64,000 nucleotides of DNA from UBA6019 sp035535055 (GTDB lineage Bacteria > Chloroflexota > Dormibacteria > Dormibacterales > Dormibacteraceae): assembly GCA_035535055.1 (NCBI GenBank), contig DATLQT010000058.1:1-64000 (forward strand), in the 5' to 3' direction. The first letter of the stretch is position 1. Every line of letters begins with the position of its first letter. The notes below the pieces were generated by a model. It saw only the letters and a program-made list of their open reading frames with translations. It was not told the origin of the DNA and made no database searches. Below, one piece after another: positions 1 to 8,191 of the stretch. The position numbers and the translations under genes were made by a program.

Positions 1-2
1 GG

Positions 3-932
3 CTAGGCTGGCTCGTCGAAGGCGAGGGTGGCCAGCAGCGCGAGGTGGTCCGACGGCCAGTGGCCGGAGGGCGTCCGGCAGGATGGGTCGAGGCCCAGGC
101 GCTCGATCTTCAACGGGCGGATGGCGCCGCGTGTCATCACCACGTCGATCCGGGAACCGAGCTCCGCCTCCGGGTCGCGGATCTCATCGTCGAGGCGCCA
201 GGTCAGGCCTTCGTCATCGGGGTGCAGGGCGGCCCAGGCATCCATGAAACCGGCCTGGACCAGGTTTTGCCGGCTGGCCGTCGGAACGACTCCGCGGGCG
301 TGGGGGTCCGAGTTGAGATCCCCCACGACTATCACCGGCTCCGGCGACCGCGCCGGGCCCGCCTCCAACTCGGCTGCCTGGGCGACCTGCACCTCGCCCG
401 CTCCGCGCAGCCCTTCCAGGGTCGCCTCCAGGTGCGTGTTGATGAAGCGGAAGGGATGGCCCTCGACCTTGGCGTCGACAGCGACCCATCCCCTCGGGAG
501 GCCGATCTCGCCCGCCAGCGGGTGCTTGATCGAGAGCTTGCCCCAGTACTCGCCAGCATGGGCCTCGACCCGCATGCCGGAGTGGACGAGGATCAGGTTG
601 CCGATCTCCACCACCCGGCGGCCCGGCGAGTCGGGCGGGCGGCTCGGGTGCCACTCGGCCGCAACCCGGTAGCGGTTGCCGAGCTCGGCCTGGAGGAGGT
701 CGCCGAAGTCGGCCAGGACCCGGCCGCGGCGCTCCCAGACGGCGACCTCCTGGAGTCCCACCACGTGTGGATCCGCGTCCCTGATGAGGCGGGCGACCGC
801 CGCCAGTCGCCCCGGCGCGTCGGAGTCGGCCAGCGCCCGAAGGGTGGACTCCAACACATCGCCGAGCTCCTCGATGGTGCGAGTCCTCACCAGCGGCGTC
901 AGATCGGCGCCGAGATAGAGGTTCTGGGTCAT
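3..932 (-). CDS. Endonuclease/exonuclease/phosphatase (EEP) family hydrolase
   Basis: Predicted Mg2+-dependent phosphodiesterase of the EEP (DNase I/AP endonuclease-like) superfamily; substrate unknown. The 309-residue protein begins with the first fold strand TQNLYLGAD and shows the family motifs in order: QEVAVW with metal ligand Glu62, NTHLEA (165-170), VVGDLNSDP (202-210), RIDVVMT (261-267) and SDHLALL (294-300). I chose the ATG at 932 because the fold starts there; the same frame stays open far upstream, antisense to alaS, but encodes nothing recognisable. There is no obvious signal peptide, so a cytoplasmic enzyme is likely, although some relatives are secreted. It is transcribed divergently from alaS. 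Superfamily assignment is firm; whether it acts on DNA, lipids or nucleotides cannot be read from sequence. Confidence 0.85.
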   Translation of the reverse strand: MTQNLYLGADLTPLVRTRTIEELGDVLESTLRALADSDAPGRLAAVARLIRDADPHVVGLQEVAVWERRGRVLADFGDLLQAELGNRYRVAAEWHPSRPPDSPGRRVVEIGNLILVHSGMRVEAHAGEYWGKLSIKHPLAGEIGLPRGWVAVDAKVEGHPFRFINTHLEATLEGLRGAGEVQVAQAAELEAGPARSPEPVIVVGDLNSDPHARGVVPTASRQNLVQAGFMDAWAALHPDDEGLTWRLDDEIRDPEAELGSRIDVVMTRGAIRPLKIERLGLDPSCRTPSGHWPSDHLALLATLAFDEPA

Positions 933-965
933 CACCCGCAGCTCAGGGGCCAATTCGACCGAAGG

Positions 966-986
966 GTAGACTGACTGCTCCGCGCC
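966..986 (+). repeat. Direct repeat copy 1 (promoter-like)
   Basis: A 21-bp element beginning GTAGACTGACTGCTC and ending GCGCC, matching the copy at 1083-1103 except for one base. It contains a TAGACT hexamer (967-972) that fits the TANNNT -10 pattern used elsewhere in this window. It may be an upstream alaS promoter or a bound operator; nothing else in the 933-1106 gap is recognisable apart from GC-rich inverted repeats, for example a GGGGACGTCCCC palindrome near 1035-1046. Confidence 0.5.
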
Positions 987-1082
987 CCGGGGGGGCCGCC
1001 GCGCGCAGGCTTTGCCGAGCACGGCCGAAAGGGGGGGACGTCCCCTCTCCTCTGAACGGGATGGGTGAATCTCGGGCCCCGC

Positions 1083-1103
1083 GTAGACTGACTGCTCGGC
1101 GCC
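1083..1103 (+). promoter_or_regulatory. Direct repeat copy 2 / candidate alaS promoter
   Basis: Second copy of the 21-bp repeat, ending 3 bp before the alaS ATG. TAGACT at 1084-1089 is a plausible -10 box; initiation 6-8 bp downstream would leave an alaS 5' leader of only about 10 nt. The same TAGACT hexamer lies 8 bp upstream of secD. No Shine-Dalgarno site is visible and no T-box leader motif could be found. Confidence 0.5.
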
Positions 1104-1106
1104 AGA

Positions 1107-3575
1107 ATGACCGGGAACGAGATTAGAGAGAGTTTTCTCGAGTTCTTCCGGAGTCGTGATCACCTCGTCCTCCCCAGCGCTCCTCTGATACCGGAGCGCG
1201 ATCCGACGACGCTGCTGATCTCGGCCGGAATGCAGCCGCTCAAGCCCTACTTCCAGGGCGTGAGCCGGCCGCCCGCGCCCCGGCTCACCTCGAGCCAGAA
1301 GTCCTTCCGCACCCAGGACATCGAGGAGGTCGGCGACGACCGCCACACCACCTTCTTCGAGATGCTGGGCAATTTCGCGCCGACCGGCGACTACTTCAAA
1401 GAGGGCGCCATCCCGCTCGCGTGGGAGCTGGTGACGGAGGTCTTCAGGCTGCCCAAAGAGCAGATCCGGGTTACGATCCACCCGACCGACGACGAGGCGG
1501 ACGCGATTTGGAAGAGCGCGACCGACGTCAGGCCGGAATGGGTCTACCGGAACGAGGAGAACTGGTGGGCGGCCGGGGAGACGGGGCCGTGCGGGCCCGA
1601 CTCCGAGCTCTGGTGGGACCGCGGCGTCGACGCGGGCTGCGGGCAGGCCGACTGCCATCCTGACCACTGCCAGCGCTTCCTCGAGTTCTGGAACCTCGTC
1701 TTCATGCAGTTCGACCGCCAGCGGGACGGTTCGCTGCCGGCGCTTCCCCGGCCGGGGATCGACACCGGGATGGGTCTGGAGCGGATGGCGTCCATCCTCC
1801 AGGGCGTCGACGGCATCTACGAGACCGACCTCATGGCGCCCCTGGTCAGCTTCGCCCGCGCCAACGCGGCGCGGCCCGCGGAGCGCTCGGAGCGGCTGAT
1901 CGCCGACCATCTCCGGGGTATGACCTTCCTCATCGGCGACGGTGTCCTGCCGGGCACCGAGGGCAGGGGCTACGTCCTCCGGCGCCTGATCCGGCGGGCG
2001 GTGATGCACGCGCGGCGGCTCGGCCTGCGGGTCCCCCTGGCGGACGGCGTCGGCGTCGTGGCCGAGGTCATGGGCGGCCACTACCCCGAGCTGGTGGAGA
2101 GCGGGCCGATGATCGCCCAGCAGGTCCGCCTGGAGGCCGAGCGGTTCGAGCGGACGCTGGAGCAGGGGATGGAGCAGTTCGAGTCCCTCGTGGTCCGCAA
2201 CCCTGGGCTCCTACCGGGCGAGGACGTCTTCCGGCTTCACGACACCTTCGGGTTCCCGGTCGAGCTGACGCGCGAGCTGGCCCAAGAGCGCGGGATCGAG
2301 GTCGACCTCGCCGGGTTCGAGGCGGCCATGGCGGGCCAGCGGGCCCGCTCGCGCACGATGACAGGGCAGCGGTGGCCCGACGTCCACGCACTGCCCCAGT
2401 CGGAGTTCACCGGTTACCACAAGCTGGCGGCCCGGTCCGCGATTGCGGCCGTCTATCGCGGTGGGCAGTCGGTTGACTCCGCGACCGAGGGTGACGAGAT
2501 CGAGGTCTTCCTGGATCGCACCCCTTTCTACGCCGAGTCGGGCGGCCAGATCGGAGACACCGGCTACCTCTCCGGTCCGCACGGGCGGATGAGGGTCGAG
2601 GACGCACAGAAGCCGTCCGAGGGCGTAATCGCACACCTCGGCATCGTCGAGGTCGGCCGGCTTGCCGCCGGGGACGTGGTCGAGGCGGCCGTCGACTCCG
2701 AGCGAAGAGCGGCGACGGCGCGCCACCACTCGGCCACCCACCTTCTCCACAAGGCGCTGCGGACGACACTGGGCGAAACGGCGACCCAGCGCGGGTCCTA
2801 CGTCGGGCCCGACCACACCACGTTCGACTTCGCCTTCGCGCGGGCGCTGGCGCCGGACGAACTGCGCAGGGTCGGCCGGCTAATGAACCAGCAGGTGCGA
2901 GCCGCGTTGCCCTTTCACGAGAGCTACCGGTCGCTCTCCGAGGCCCGCGAGTCGGGCGCAATGGCGCTGTTCGGCGAGAAGTACGGCGACATCGTCCGCG
3001 TCGTCTGCTTCGGAGACTGGACGTGCGAGCTCTGCGGCGGTACCCACGTCCAGAACTCGGCCGACGTCGGCATGGTGCTGATCCGCTCCGAGCGCAGCAT
3101 CGGCTCCGGGCTCCGGCGAATCGACCTCGTCGCGGGCGAGGCGGCCGGCGACGAGCTGGATCGGCGGGAGGCCGCGGCGGAAGCGGTTCGCCGGGACCTC
3201 GAGCGGCGCCTGAAAGAGGCTCAGAAGAGGGTCGAAAAGCTGGAGGAGGAGCTGCGCGGTGCGCAGCTCAGCGGCGGGGGAGTCGAGGCTAGGCAGCGCG
3301 AGGCGCGGGTACCCCTGACGACCGCGCGCGTTGATGCGGAGACGATGGACGACCTCCGCGCCTTCGCCGACCGGCTGCTCGAAAAGCAGGGCGGAACGGG
3401 CGTCGTCGCGGTAGCCAATCAGAAAAGCTTCGTCGTCAAGTCCGGCGACGGGCCGCTCGACGCGGCCGGCGTTCGCGCCGCGATGGGGAATGGAGGAGGC
3501 CCGCCCCACCTGATCCAGGGCCGGCTCGACAAGGATCCCGAGGCGGCCTTTGAAGCGCTCGCCAGGGCACTCTGA
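1107..3575 (+). CDS. alaS: Alanyl-tRNA synthetase
   Basis: Charges tRNA-Ala with alanine and clears mischarged Ser/Gly. The 822-residue protein is close to full length (E. coli 876). The class II catalytic core starts immediately (FLEFFRSRDH, then SAGMQPLKPYF and TSSQKSFRTQD). The editing domain shows HHSATHLLH with the zinc-site pair His541/His545 and the CGGTH motif with Cys643 and His647. A coiled-coil-rich linker (about 680-720) leads to a short C-Ala domain. The ATG at 1107 matches the family start. It heads a run alaS, pilM-like, baseplate-J-like, ruvX, mltG, aroE that resembles the Actinobacterial alaS-yqgF-mltG-aroE cluster. The direct-repeat promoter element directly upstream probably drives it. 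Confidence 0.98.
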   Translation: MTGNEIRESFLEFFRSRDHLVLPSAPLIPERDPTTLLISAGMQPLKPYFQGVSRPPAPRLTSSQKSFRTQDIEEVGDDRHTTFFEMLGNFAPTGDYFKEGAIPLAWELVTEVFRLPKEQIRVTIHPTDDEADAIWKSATDVRPEWVYRNEENWWAAGETGPCGPDSELWWDRGVDAGCGQADCHPDHCQRFLEFWNLVFMQFDRQRDGSLPALPRPGIDTGMGLERMASILQGVDGIYETDLMAPLVSFARANAARPAERSERLIADHLRGMTFLIGDGVLPGTEGRGYVLRRLIRRAVMHARRLGLRVPLADGVGVVAEVMGGHYPELVESGPMIAQQVRLEAERFERTLEQGMEQFESLVVRNPGLLPGEDVFRLHDTFGFPVELTRELAQERGIEVDLAGFEAAMAGQRARSRTMTGQRWPDVHALPQSEFTGYHKLAARSAIAAVYRGGQSVDSATEGDEIEVFLDRTPFYAESGGQIGDTGYLSGPHGRMRVEDAQKPSEGVIAHLGIVEVGRLAAGDVVEAAVDSERRAATARHHSATHLLHKALRTTLGETATQRGSYVGPDHTTFDFAFARALAPDELRRVGRLMNQQVRAALPFHESYRSLSEARESGAMALFGEKYGDIVRVVCFGDWTCELCGGTHVQNSADVGMVLIRSERSIGSGLRRIDLVAGEAAGDELDRREAAAEAVRRDLERRLKEAQKRVEKLEEELRGAQLSGGGVEARQREARVPLTTARVDAETMDDLRAFADRLLEKQGGTGVVAVANQKSFVVKSGDGPLDAAGVRAAMGNGGGPPHLIQGRLDKDPEAAFEALARAL

Positions 3576-3584
3576 AGGAACTTA

Positions 3585-4853
3585 ATGGCCCCCAAGCTGC
3601 AGCTGATCAAACGCCGGGACGACTACTACCGCCACTTCACGGCGCTCGACATCGGCACCGACATGGTCAAGGCGCTGGTGATCCGTCGCGACAAGCGCCA
3701 GGGCACCGTCCTCGGCGTCGGTCGAGAGCCGCAGGAGCCGATCGCGATGAGCGGCGGCGCAATCGCTGACATTGAATCGGTGATCCGCTCCGCCAACCGT
3801 GCCTTGGAGGCCGCCGAGGACATGGCGGGGCTCAACCCCCCGCCCGGCCAGGCGGTGGTCGGCGTCGCCGGCGAGCTGGTCAAAGGCTTCTGCTCATCCG
3901 CCGCCTATCCCCGCACGAAGCCGGACAGCAAGATCCGCGAGGTCGAGATCCGCAACCTGCTGAACCTGCTCCAGAAACGGGCTCTGCGCGAGGCCCAGCA
4001 CCTCCTCGAGCTGGAGCGGAGCTACGGCGAGCTCGACGCGCGGCTGGTCCACTCGGCCATCACCGGCGTTCGCATCGACGGCTACCCGATCGCCAATCCG
4101 CTCGGCTTCGCCGGCCACAACCTCGACATCACGGTCTTCAACACCTTTGCGCCCCTGACCCACATCAGCGCCATCGAGACCGTGGTCGTCGAGCTCGACC
4201 TCGAGCTGGTCGCGGCCGTCGCCCAGCCCTATGCGATCGCCCGGGCCTGCGCCGACGAGCAGGTCTACGAGAGTGGCGGGATCTTCGTGGATGTCGGCGG
4301 TGGGACCACCGATGTCGCGCTGATGAGGGACGGAGGCATCGAGGGGACCCGGATGTTCAACCTCGGCGGCCGCTCCTTCACGCGACGCCTCTCAACCGCG
4401 CTGGGCGTCTCGCTCGAGCAGGCCGAGGCCAAGAAGCTGCGCCATTCGGAGCGGCTCCTGCCGGCGGACGAGGAGCGCCGGGTGGCGGATCTGATGCGTG
4501 CCGACGCCGAGGTGCTGATCCGTGGCCTGGTGATCTGCCTCGACGAGCTCTCGCGCGGCGAGCGGCTTCCCGCGCCGGTCTACCTCTGCGGCGGCGGAAG
4601 CCTGCTGCCCGAGGTCGTCGACGAGCTCCGGCGTGGCGCCTGGGCCACCGGCCTTCCCTTCGTCCGACCCCCAGAGGTGAGGCTCCTGATGCCCTCCGAC
4701 GTGGCCAGCCTGAAGGATGGCACGGGCCTCCTGACCTCGCCCCGCGACATCGGGCCGATGGCCCTCGCCGACCACGCGCTGCGGCTGGAGGCGGACGAGA
4801 AAGACGTGGTCAATGCCGTGATGCGGCGTGTACTGAAGTCCATGAAGGTGTAA
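3585..4853 (+). CDS. pilM: PilM/FtsA-like actin-fold ATPase
   Basis: Actin-fold (FtsA/PilM family) ATPase, 422 residues. Residues 18-35 carry the phosphate-1 loop (FTALDIGTDMVKALVI), and the phosphate-2 loop is IFVDVGGGTTDVALM around residue 236; NLGGRSFTRRLS and a late CGGGSLLPEV complete the nucleotide site. In type IV pilus systems PilM is a cytoplasmic ring protein that docks to PilN at the inner membrane; in some Gram-positive-type lineages a homologue pairs with a different membrane protein. Here the partner candidate is the next gene, a single-pass membrane protein 35 bp downstream. No pilN/O/Q follows, so the role may be in pilus, secretion or envelope assembly other than a classical pilus. 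It is distinguished from FtsA by context; ftsZ is not nearby. Confidence 0.7.
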   Translation: MAPKLQLIKRRDDYYRHFTALDIGTDMVKALVIRRDKRQGTVLGVGREPQEPIAMSGGAIADIESVIRSANRALEAAEDMAGLNPPPGQAVVGVAGELVKGFCSSAAYPRTKPDSKIREVEIRNLLNLLQKRALREAQHLLELERSYGELDARLVHSAITGVRIDGYPIANPLGFAGHNLDITVFNTFAPLTHISAIETVVVELDLELVAAVAQPYAIARACADEQVYESGGIFVDVGGGTTDVALMRDGGIEGTRMFNLGGRSFTRRLSTALGVSLEQAEAKKLRHSERLLPADEERRVADLMRADAEVLIRGLVICLDELSRGERLPAPVYLCGGGSLLPEVVDELRRGAWATGLPFVRPPEVRLLMPSDVASLKDGTGLLTSPRDIGPMALADHALRLEADEKDVVNAVMRRVLKSMKV

Positions 4854-4888
4854 CCTATCGCCCCGTTCGACCTATCAACGCTGCACAC

Positions 4889-6442
4889 ATGCCTGCACAG
4901 CCCATCTACATCGACGCTGAAGAAGAGATCTCGGAGCTGATCGAGAGGCTCCGCCAGACGCCCGCCGAGGACGTCCCGGTGGTCGTCCCCGCGCGAAGCC
5001 GGATCGGACAGAGCCGCTTCAACTTCCGGCTCCTGCGCGATTACGCCCGTGAGTTCGGCAAGCGGATCTCGATCGTCTCCCCCGACCCGGCGGTTCAGCA
5101 GCTGGCCGTTGAGAGCGGCTTCGGGGCGTTCGCGGCGATCGACGAGGTCGGCAAGCCGATCGAGGAGCGCGAGCTGGCTATGGCCGGCGTCGGAGCGGTC
5201 TCCGCGCCGGCCTCGGGCCACCTGCCATACGAACCGGTGACGGCGCCCGCGACCCGAACGCCGAAGCTGACCATGACCCCTCATCGAAAGCTGCCGAGCA
5301 CCGAGGCTGGGGGGGCGTGGATGGTGCTCTACGCCGGAGCTGCCCTGGTGGCCCTGGTGGCCTTGACCCTGGCGGCGGTGCTGGTGCCGTCGGCGAGCAT
5401 CACCCTCACCGCCCGAGCGCAGCCGCTGACGGACACCAGCGACGTCATCGCGGCGCCCAACTCGGCGCCGGTGAGGATCCGCACCGTGACCGCCAGCAAG
5501 GACCTCTCGCAGCAGTTTCCGGCCACGGGCGTGAAGGACACGCCGGCTGTCGCCGCGAAGGCGTCGGAGACGGTCACGAACACCTGCCCGTTCTCGCAAT
5601 GGACGCTCAGGCAGGGCCAGATCGTTAGCACGGCCCCGGGCGGCGGCGGAACACAGTTTGTTCTTCAGACCAACGCTGTCGTCGTGCAGGGCTCACCTCA
5701 GGCGGTGGATGTGTGGGCAGTGGTGCCCGGAGCGGCCGAGAACGTCGGGGCCAACACCATCCAGTACATCAACAACGACAACACTCATGGCTGTGTTGTG
5801 GTGACCAATCCAAACGCTGCCAGTGGCGGTGCTGACGAGGTGAAGGCCACCTTCGTCTCCCAGAGCGACCTCGACGGCGCCAAGGGCTCCCTGGCGACGG
5901 AGCTGCAGACTTCGCTCCTGGCCCAGCTGTCGTCGCAGGCGGGCAGCAGCGAGAAGCTGGCCGACACCGTCGCCTACACCAACACCTTCACCGCCGACCA
6001 CGCGGTCAACGACAACGTCAAGTTCTTCGACGCCACCGTCCACGAGGTTGGCAACGGTGCCGTCTACAACGTCGACGACGTCAAGGCCGCGCTCAAGGCC
6101 GACCTCGGCAAGCACGTGCCGAGCGGCTTCGCCCTGACCGACAACCCGGTCCAGTCCGACTTCCACGTCTCCGACTCGACCGCCGACGGCCACATCTCCT
6201 TCACGGGGACCGCGAAGGGCTACATCGCGCCCCAGCTTGACTTCCAGAAGATCCGCTCCCGCCTCCTCGGCTTGAGCACCGCCTCGGCCCGGATCTACCT
6301 CCAGACCCTGCCGATCGAGTCCGCCAGCTTCAGCGAGAAGCCCTTCTCGCTGCCGCTGCTGCCGTTCCTCAGCTCGAGGATCAACATCAAGTACGTGGTC
6401 GACACCAGCGGCGCCACCGGGGGCGCAACCCCGACCAGCTAA
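4889..6442 (+). CDS. Single-pass membrane protein with baseplate-J-like ectodomain
   Basis: A 517-residue protein with three parts. Residues 1-125 form a soluble alpha/beta domain (PIYIDAEEEISELIERL, then VPVVVPARSRIGQS and RISIVSPDPAVQ). One hydrophobic helix lies at about 143-166. The rest (167-517) is exported and resembles the baseplate J/gp47 family: an early beta region, a segment like VVPGAAENVGANTI, then SGGADEVKATFVSQSDLDGAK leading into a helical repeat. Proteins of this layout occur beside pilM-like genes in Chloroflexota and candidate phyla, where function is unknown. The N-terminal cytoplasmic part would be positioned to touch the PilM-like ATPase encoded just upstream. No Shine-Dalgarno is visible before the ATG. 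Family name is from motif memory, so the baseplate-J label is moderate. Confidence 0.6.
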   Translation: MPAQPIYIDAEEEISELIERLRQTPAEDVPVVVPARSRIGQSRFNFRLLRDYAREFGKRISIVSPDPAVQQLAVESGFGAFAAIDEVGKPIEERELAMAGVGAVSAPASGHLPYEPVTAPATRTPKLTMTPHRKLPSTEAGGAWMVLYAGAALVALVALTLAAVLVPSASITLTARAQPLTDTSDVIAAPNSAPVRIRTVTASKDLSQQFPATGVKDTPAVAAKASETVTNTCPFSQWTLRQGQIVSTAPGGGGTQFVLQTNAVVVQGSPQAVDVWAVVPGAAENVGANTIQYINNDNTHGCVVVTNPNAASGGADEVKATFVSQSDLDGAKGSLATELQTSLLAQLSSQAGSSEKLADTVAYTNTFTADHAVNDNVKFFDATVHEVGNGAVYNVDDVKAALKADLGKHVPSGFALTDNPVQSDFHVSDSTADGHISFTGTAKGYIAPQLDFQKIRSRLLGLSTASARIYLQTLPIESASFSEKPFSLPLLPFLSSRINIKYVVDTSGATGGATPTS

Positions 6443-6453
6443 CCTCCACCGGA

Positions 6454-6876
6454 ATGGAGGGACGCGTGCTCGCCGTCGACCCCGGAAGCCGCCGTGTCGG
6501 CCTCGCGCTCAGCGACGAGCGGCGCCGGCTGGCTTCGCCCCTGCGAACCCTGGACGCCGAGCCGGCGGCGACCCTCGCCGACAGGGTTGCCGCGGTGGCG
6601 CTCGAGGTGGGCGCGGTGGAGCTGGTGGTCGGGCTTCCGAGCAACCTGGACGGCAGCTCCGGCGAGGCGGCGCGCTCGGCGCGGACCCTGGCCGACGGGT
6701 TGAAGAAGAGCACGCGGCTGCCCGTCTCCCTGCAGGACGAGAGGCTCAGCAGCGTGGCTGCCGAGCGCCACCTGGTCGGCCAGGGCGTCCGCCGCGAGAA
6801 GCGCCGCGGCCTGGTCGACCAGCTGGCCGCGGCCCTGGTCCTGGAGACGTTCCTGGCGCGCCGGCGTGATGGGTGA
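6454..6876 (+). CDS. ruvX: Pre-16S rRNA nuclease / Holliday junction resolvase-like YqgF
   Basis: RNase H-fold nuclease that completes the 5' end of 16S rRNA (YqgF/RuvX family). The 140-residue protein is of normal length and has the N-terminal LAVDPGSRRVGLALSD with catalytic Asp9, the VVGLPSNLDGSSGEAA motif (68-83) and LQDERLSS (about 100-107) followed by a C-terminal QLAAALVLETFL. The ATG at 6454 lies 11 bp after the previous stop, and the 3' end overlaps the DUF1292 gene by 8 bp. The order ruvX-DUF1292-mltG is typical of Gram-positive lineages. Confidence 0.95.
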   Translation: MEGRVLAVDPGSRRVGLALSDERRRLASPLRTLDAEPAATLADRVAAVALEVGAVELVVGLPSNLDGSSGEAARSARTLADGLKKSTRLPVSLQDERLSSVAAERHLVGQGVRREKRRGLVDQLAAALVLETFLARRRDG

Positions 6877-7114
6877 CGAGCCGCAGCCGGTCGAGACCGT
6901 CACCCTCATCGACGAGGACGGCACCGAGGTCGTCTTCGCGCTCCACGACGCCTTCGACGTCGAGGGCCGCACCTACTACCTGGTGGAGGGCGTGGACGAC
7001 CCCGAGCTGGTGGTCGTGCTCCGCGAGGACGACGGTCGCCTGGTCTCGATCGATGGCGAGGAATTCGACGGCATCATGGCGATGCTGGAGAGCGAACCCG
7101 ATCAATCGGATTAA
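6869..7114 (+). CDS. DUF1292 family small acidic protein
   Basis: An 81-residue, strongly acidic protein (many D/E, final segment SEPDQSD) matching the DUF1292/YrzB family, which typically lies just after yqgF in Gram-positive genomes. Visible signature: VTLIDEDGTEVVFALHDAF, then YYLVEGVDDPELVVVLREDD and a terminal IDGEEFDGIMAM helix. The family has no established function. The ATG at 6869 was chosen over the GTG at 6866; either way it overlaps the end of ruvX, so translation is probably coupled. Confidence 0.8.
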   Translation: MGDEPQPVETVTLIDEDGTEVVFALHDAFDVEGRTYYLVEGVDDPELVVVLREDDGRLVSIDGEEFDGIMAMLESEPDQSD

Positions 7115-7129
7115 ATAGTTCTTCGCCAA

Positions 7130-8179
7130 TTGAAAAACCTAGTGATCTTCGTGGTCGTGCTGGGCCTCCTGGGCTTCGGCGCCAACGGGGCCTACAACTG
7201 GTACAGCGGACAGACCCAGCCGGTATCCAGCCATTCGGTGAAGGTCGCCTTCAAGATCACCAACGGCGAGACCAGCACCGAGATCGGCGATGACCTCCTG
7301 GCCAAGGGCCTGATCCGCAGCAGCGAGGTGTGGACGGTCTACGTCCGCCTCAACAACCTTGCGCCGAGCTTGGAGGCGGGCGACTACACGCTGGACAGGA
7401 GCTGGAGCATGGCGCAGATCGCGGCGGCCCTCCAGCACGGCAACGTCGCCCAGTTCAGCTTCACCATCCCCGAGGGCTACACCATCGGCCGGACCGCGCA
7501 GAAATGGGCGGCCGAGGGCCACGGGACGGCACAGGACTACATCGACGCCGCCAACCCGGCCAAATGGCAGTCCTACGACTTCGTCGCCCAGCGGCCGAAG
7601 GTGGCCGGGAGGGCCGACGACCTCGAGGGCTACCTGCTGCCGCAGACTTACTCGCTGAACAAGAACGCTCCCGCGTCCGACCTGGTGCGAGCCCAGCTCG
7701 ACCAGTTCCAACAGCTGATGACCGCCGACGTCCGGGCGAAGGCGAAGGCGGAGGGGTTCAGCCTCGACCAGCTGGTGACGCTGGCGTCGATGGTCGACCG
7801 CGAGGTGCAGTCGGACCCGGACCGGGCGATCGTCTGCGGGATCATGATGAACCGCCTCGCCATCAACAACGCCCTCGACGTCGACGCCACCGTCCTCTTC
7901 GCGCTGGGCAGGACCTCCGGCGCCCAGGACCTGAGCCAGGCCGACCTCCAGGCGGCCGCCGGGTCGCCCTACGACACCTATACGCATCCCGGCCTGCCGC
8001 CCGGCCCGATCTCAAATCCCGGCACGGCGGCGCTCCAGGCCTGCGTCAGCCCGCAGCAGCGCGATCAGCACTACATCTTCTACTTCGCGGACTGCAACGG
8101 CCACACCCACTTCGCCCAGACCGAGGCCCAGTTCGAGGGCCAGATCAAGCAATTCGGCGTCGTCGGCAACGGCTGCTAG
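7130..8179 (+). CDS. mltG: Endolytic murein transglycosylase MltG
   Basis: Membrane-anchored lytic transglycosylase that cleaves nascent glycan strands and sets their length. The 349-residue protein has an N-terminal membrane helix (residues 3-20, LVIFVVVLGLLGFGANG), a LysM-like region with FTIPEGYTIGRTAQKWA, the YLLPQTY segment and catalytic Glu225 in LASMVDREV. The C-terminal part has YDTYTHPGLPPGPISNPG and YFADCNGHTHFAQT, both diagnostic. Start is TTG 7130, placing Lys2-Asn3 directly before the helix; no upstream alternative keeps the signal anchor. It lies 12 bp before aroE in a co-directional run. Confidence 0.95.
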   Translation: MKNLVIFVVVLGLLGFGANGAYNWYSGQTQPVSSHSVKVAFKITNGETSTEIGDDLLAKGLIRSSEVWTVYVRLNNLAPSLEAGDYTLDRSWSMAQIAAALQHGNVAQFSFTIPEGYTIGRTAQKWAAEGHGTAQDYIDAANPAKWQSYDFVAQRPKVAGRADDLEGYLLPQTYSLNKNAPASDLVRAQLDQFQQLMTADVRAKAKAEGFSLDQLVTLASMVDREVQSDPDRAIVCGIMMNRLAINNALDVDATVLFALGRTSGAQDLSQADLQAAAGSPYDTYTHPGLPPGPISNPGTAALQACVSPQQRDQHYIFYFADCNGHTHFAQTEAQFEGQIKQFGVVGNGC

Positions 8180-8191
8180 CCGGCGCGGTAG

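Noticed and set aside
987..1106. T-box riboswitch in the alaS leader
   Set aside because: No T-box sequence (GGTGGnACCGCG type) and no terminator; only GC-rich palindromes and the direct repeat are visible.
933..2081. Long minus-strand open frame continuous with the phosphoesterase gene across alaS
   Set aside because: It is antisense to alaS, has no family-like residues and the EEP fold begins at the ATG at 932. High GC content leaves many such frames open.
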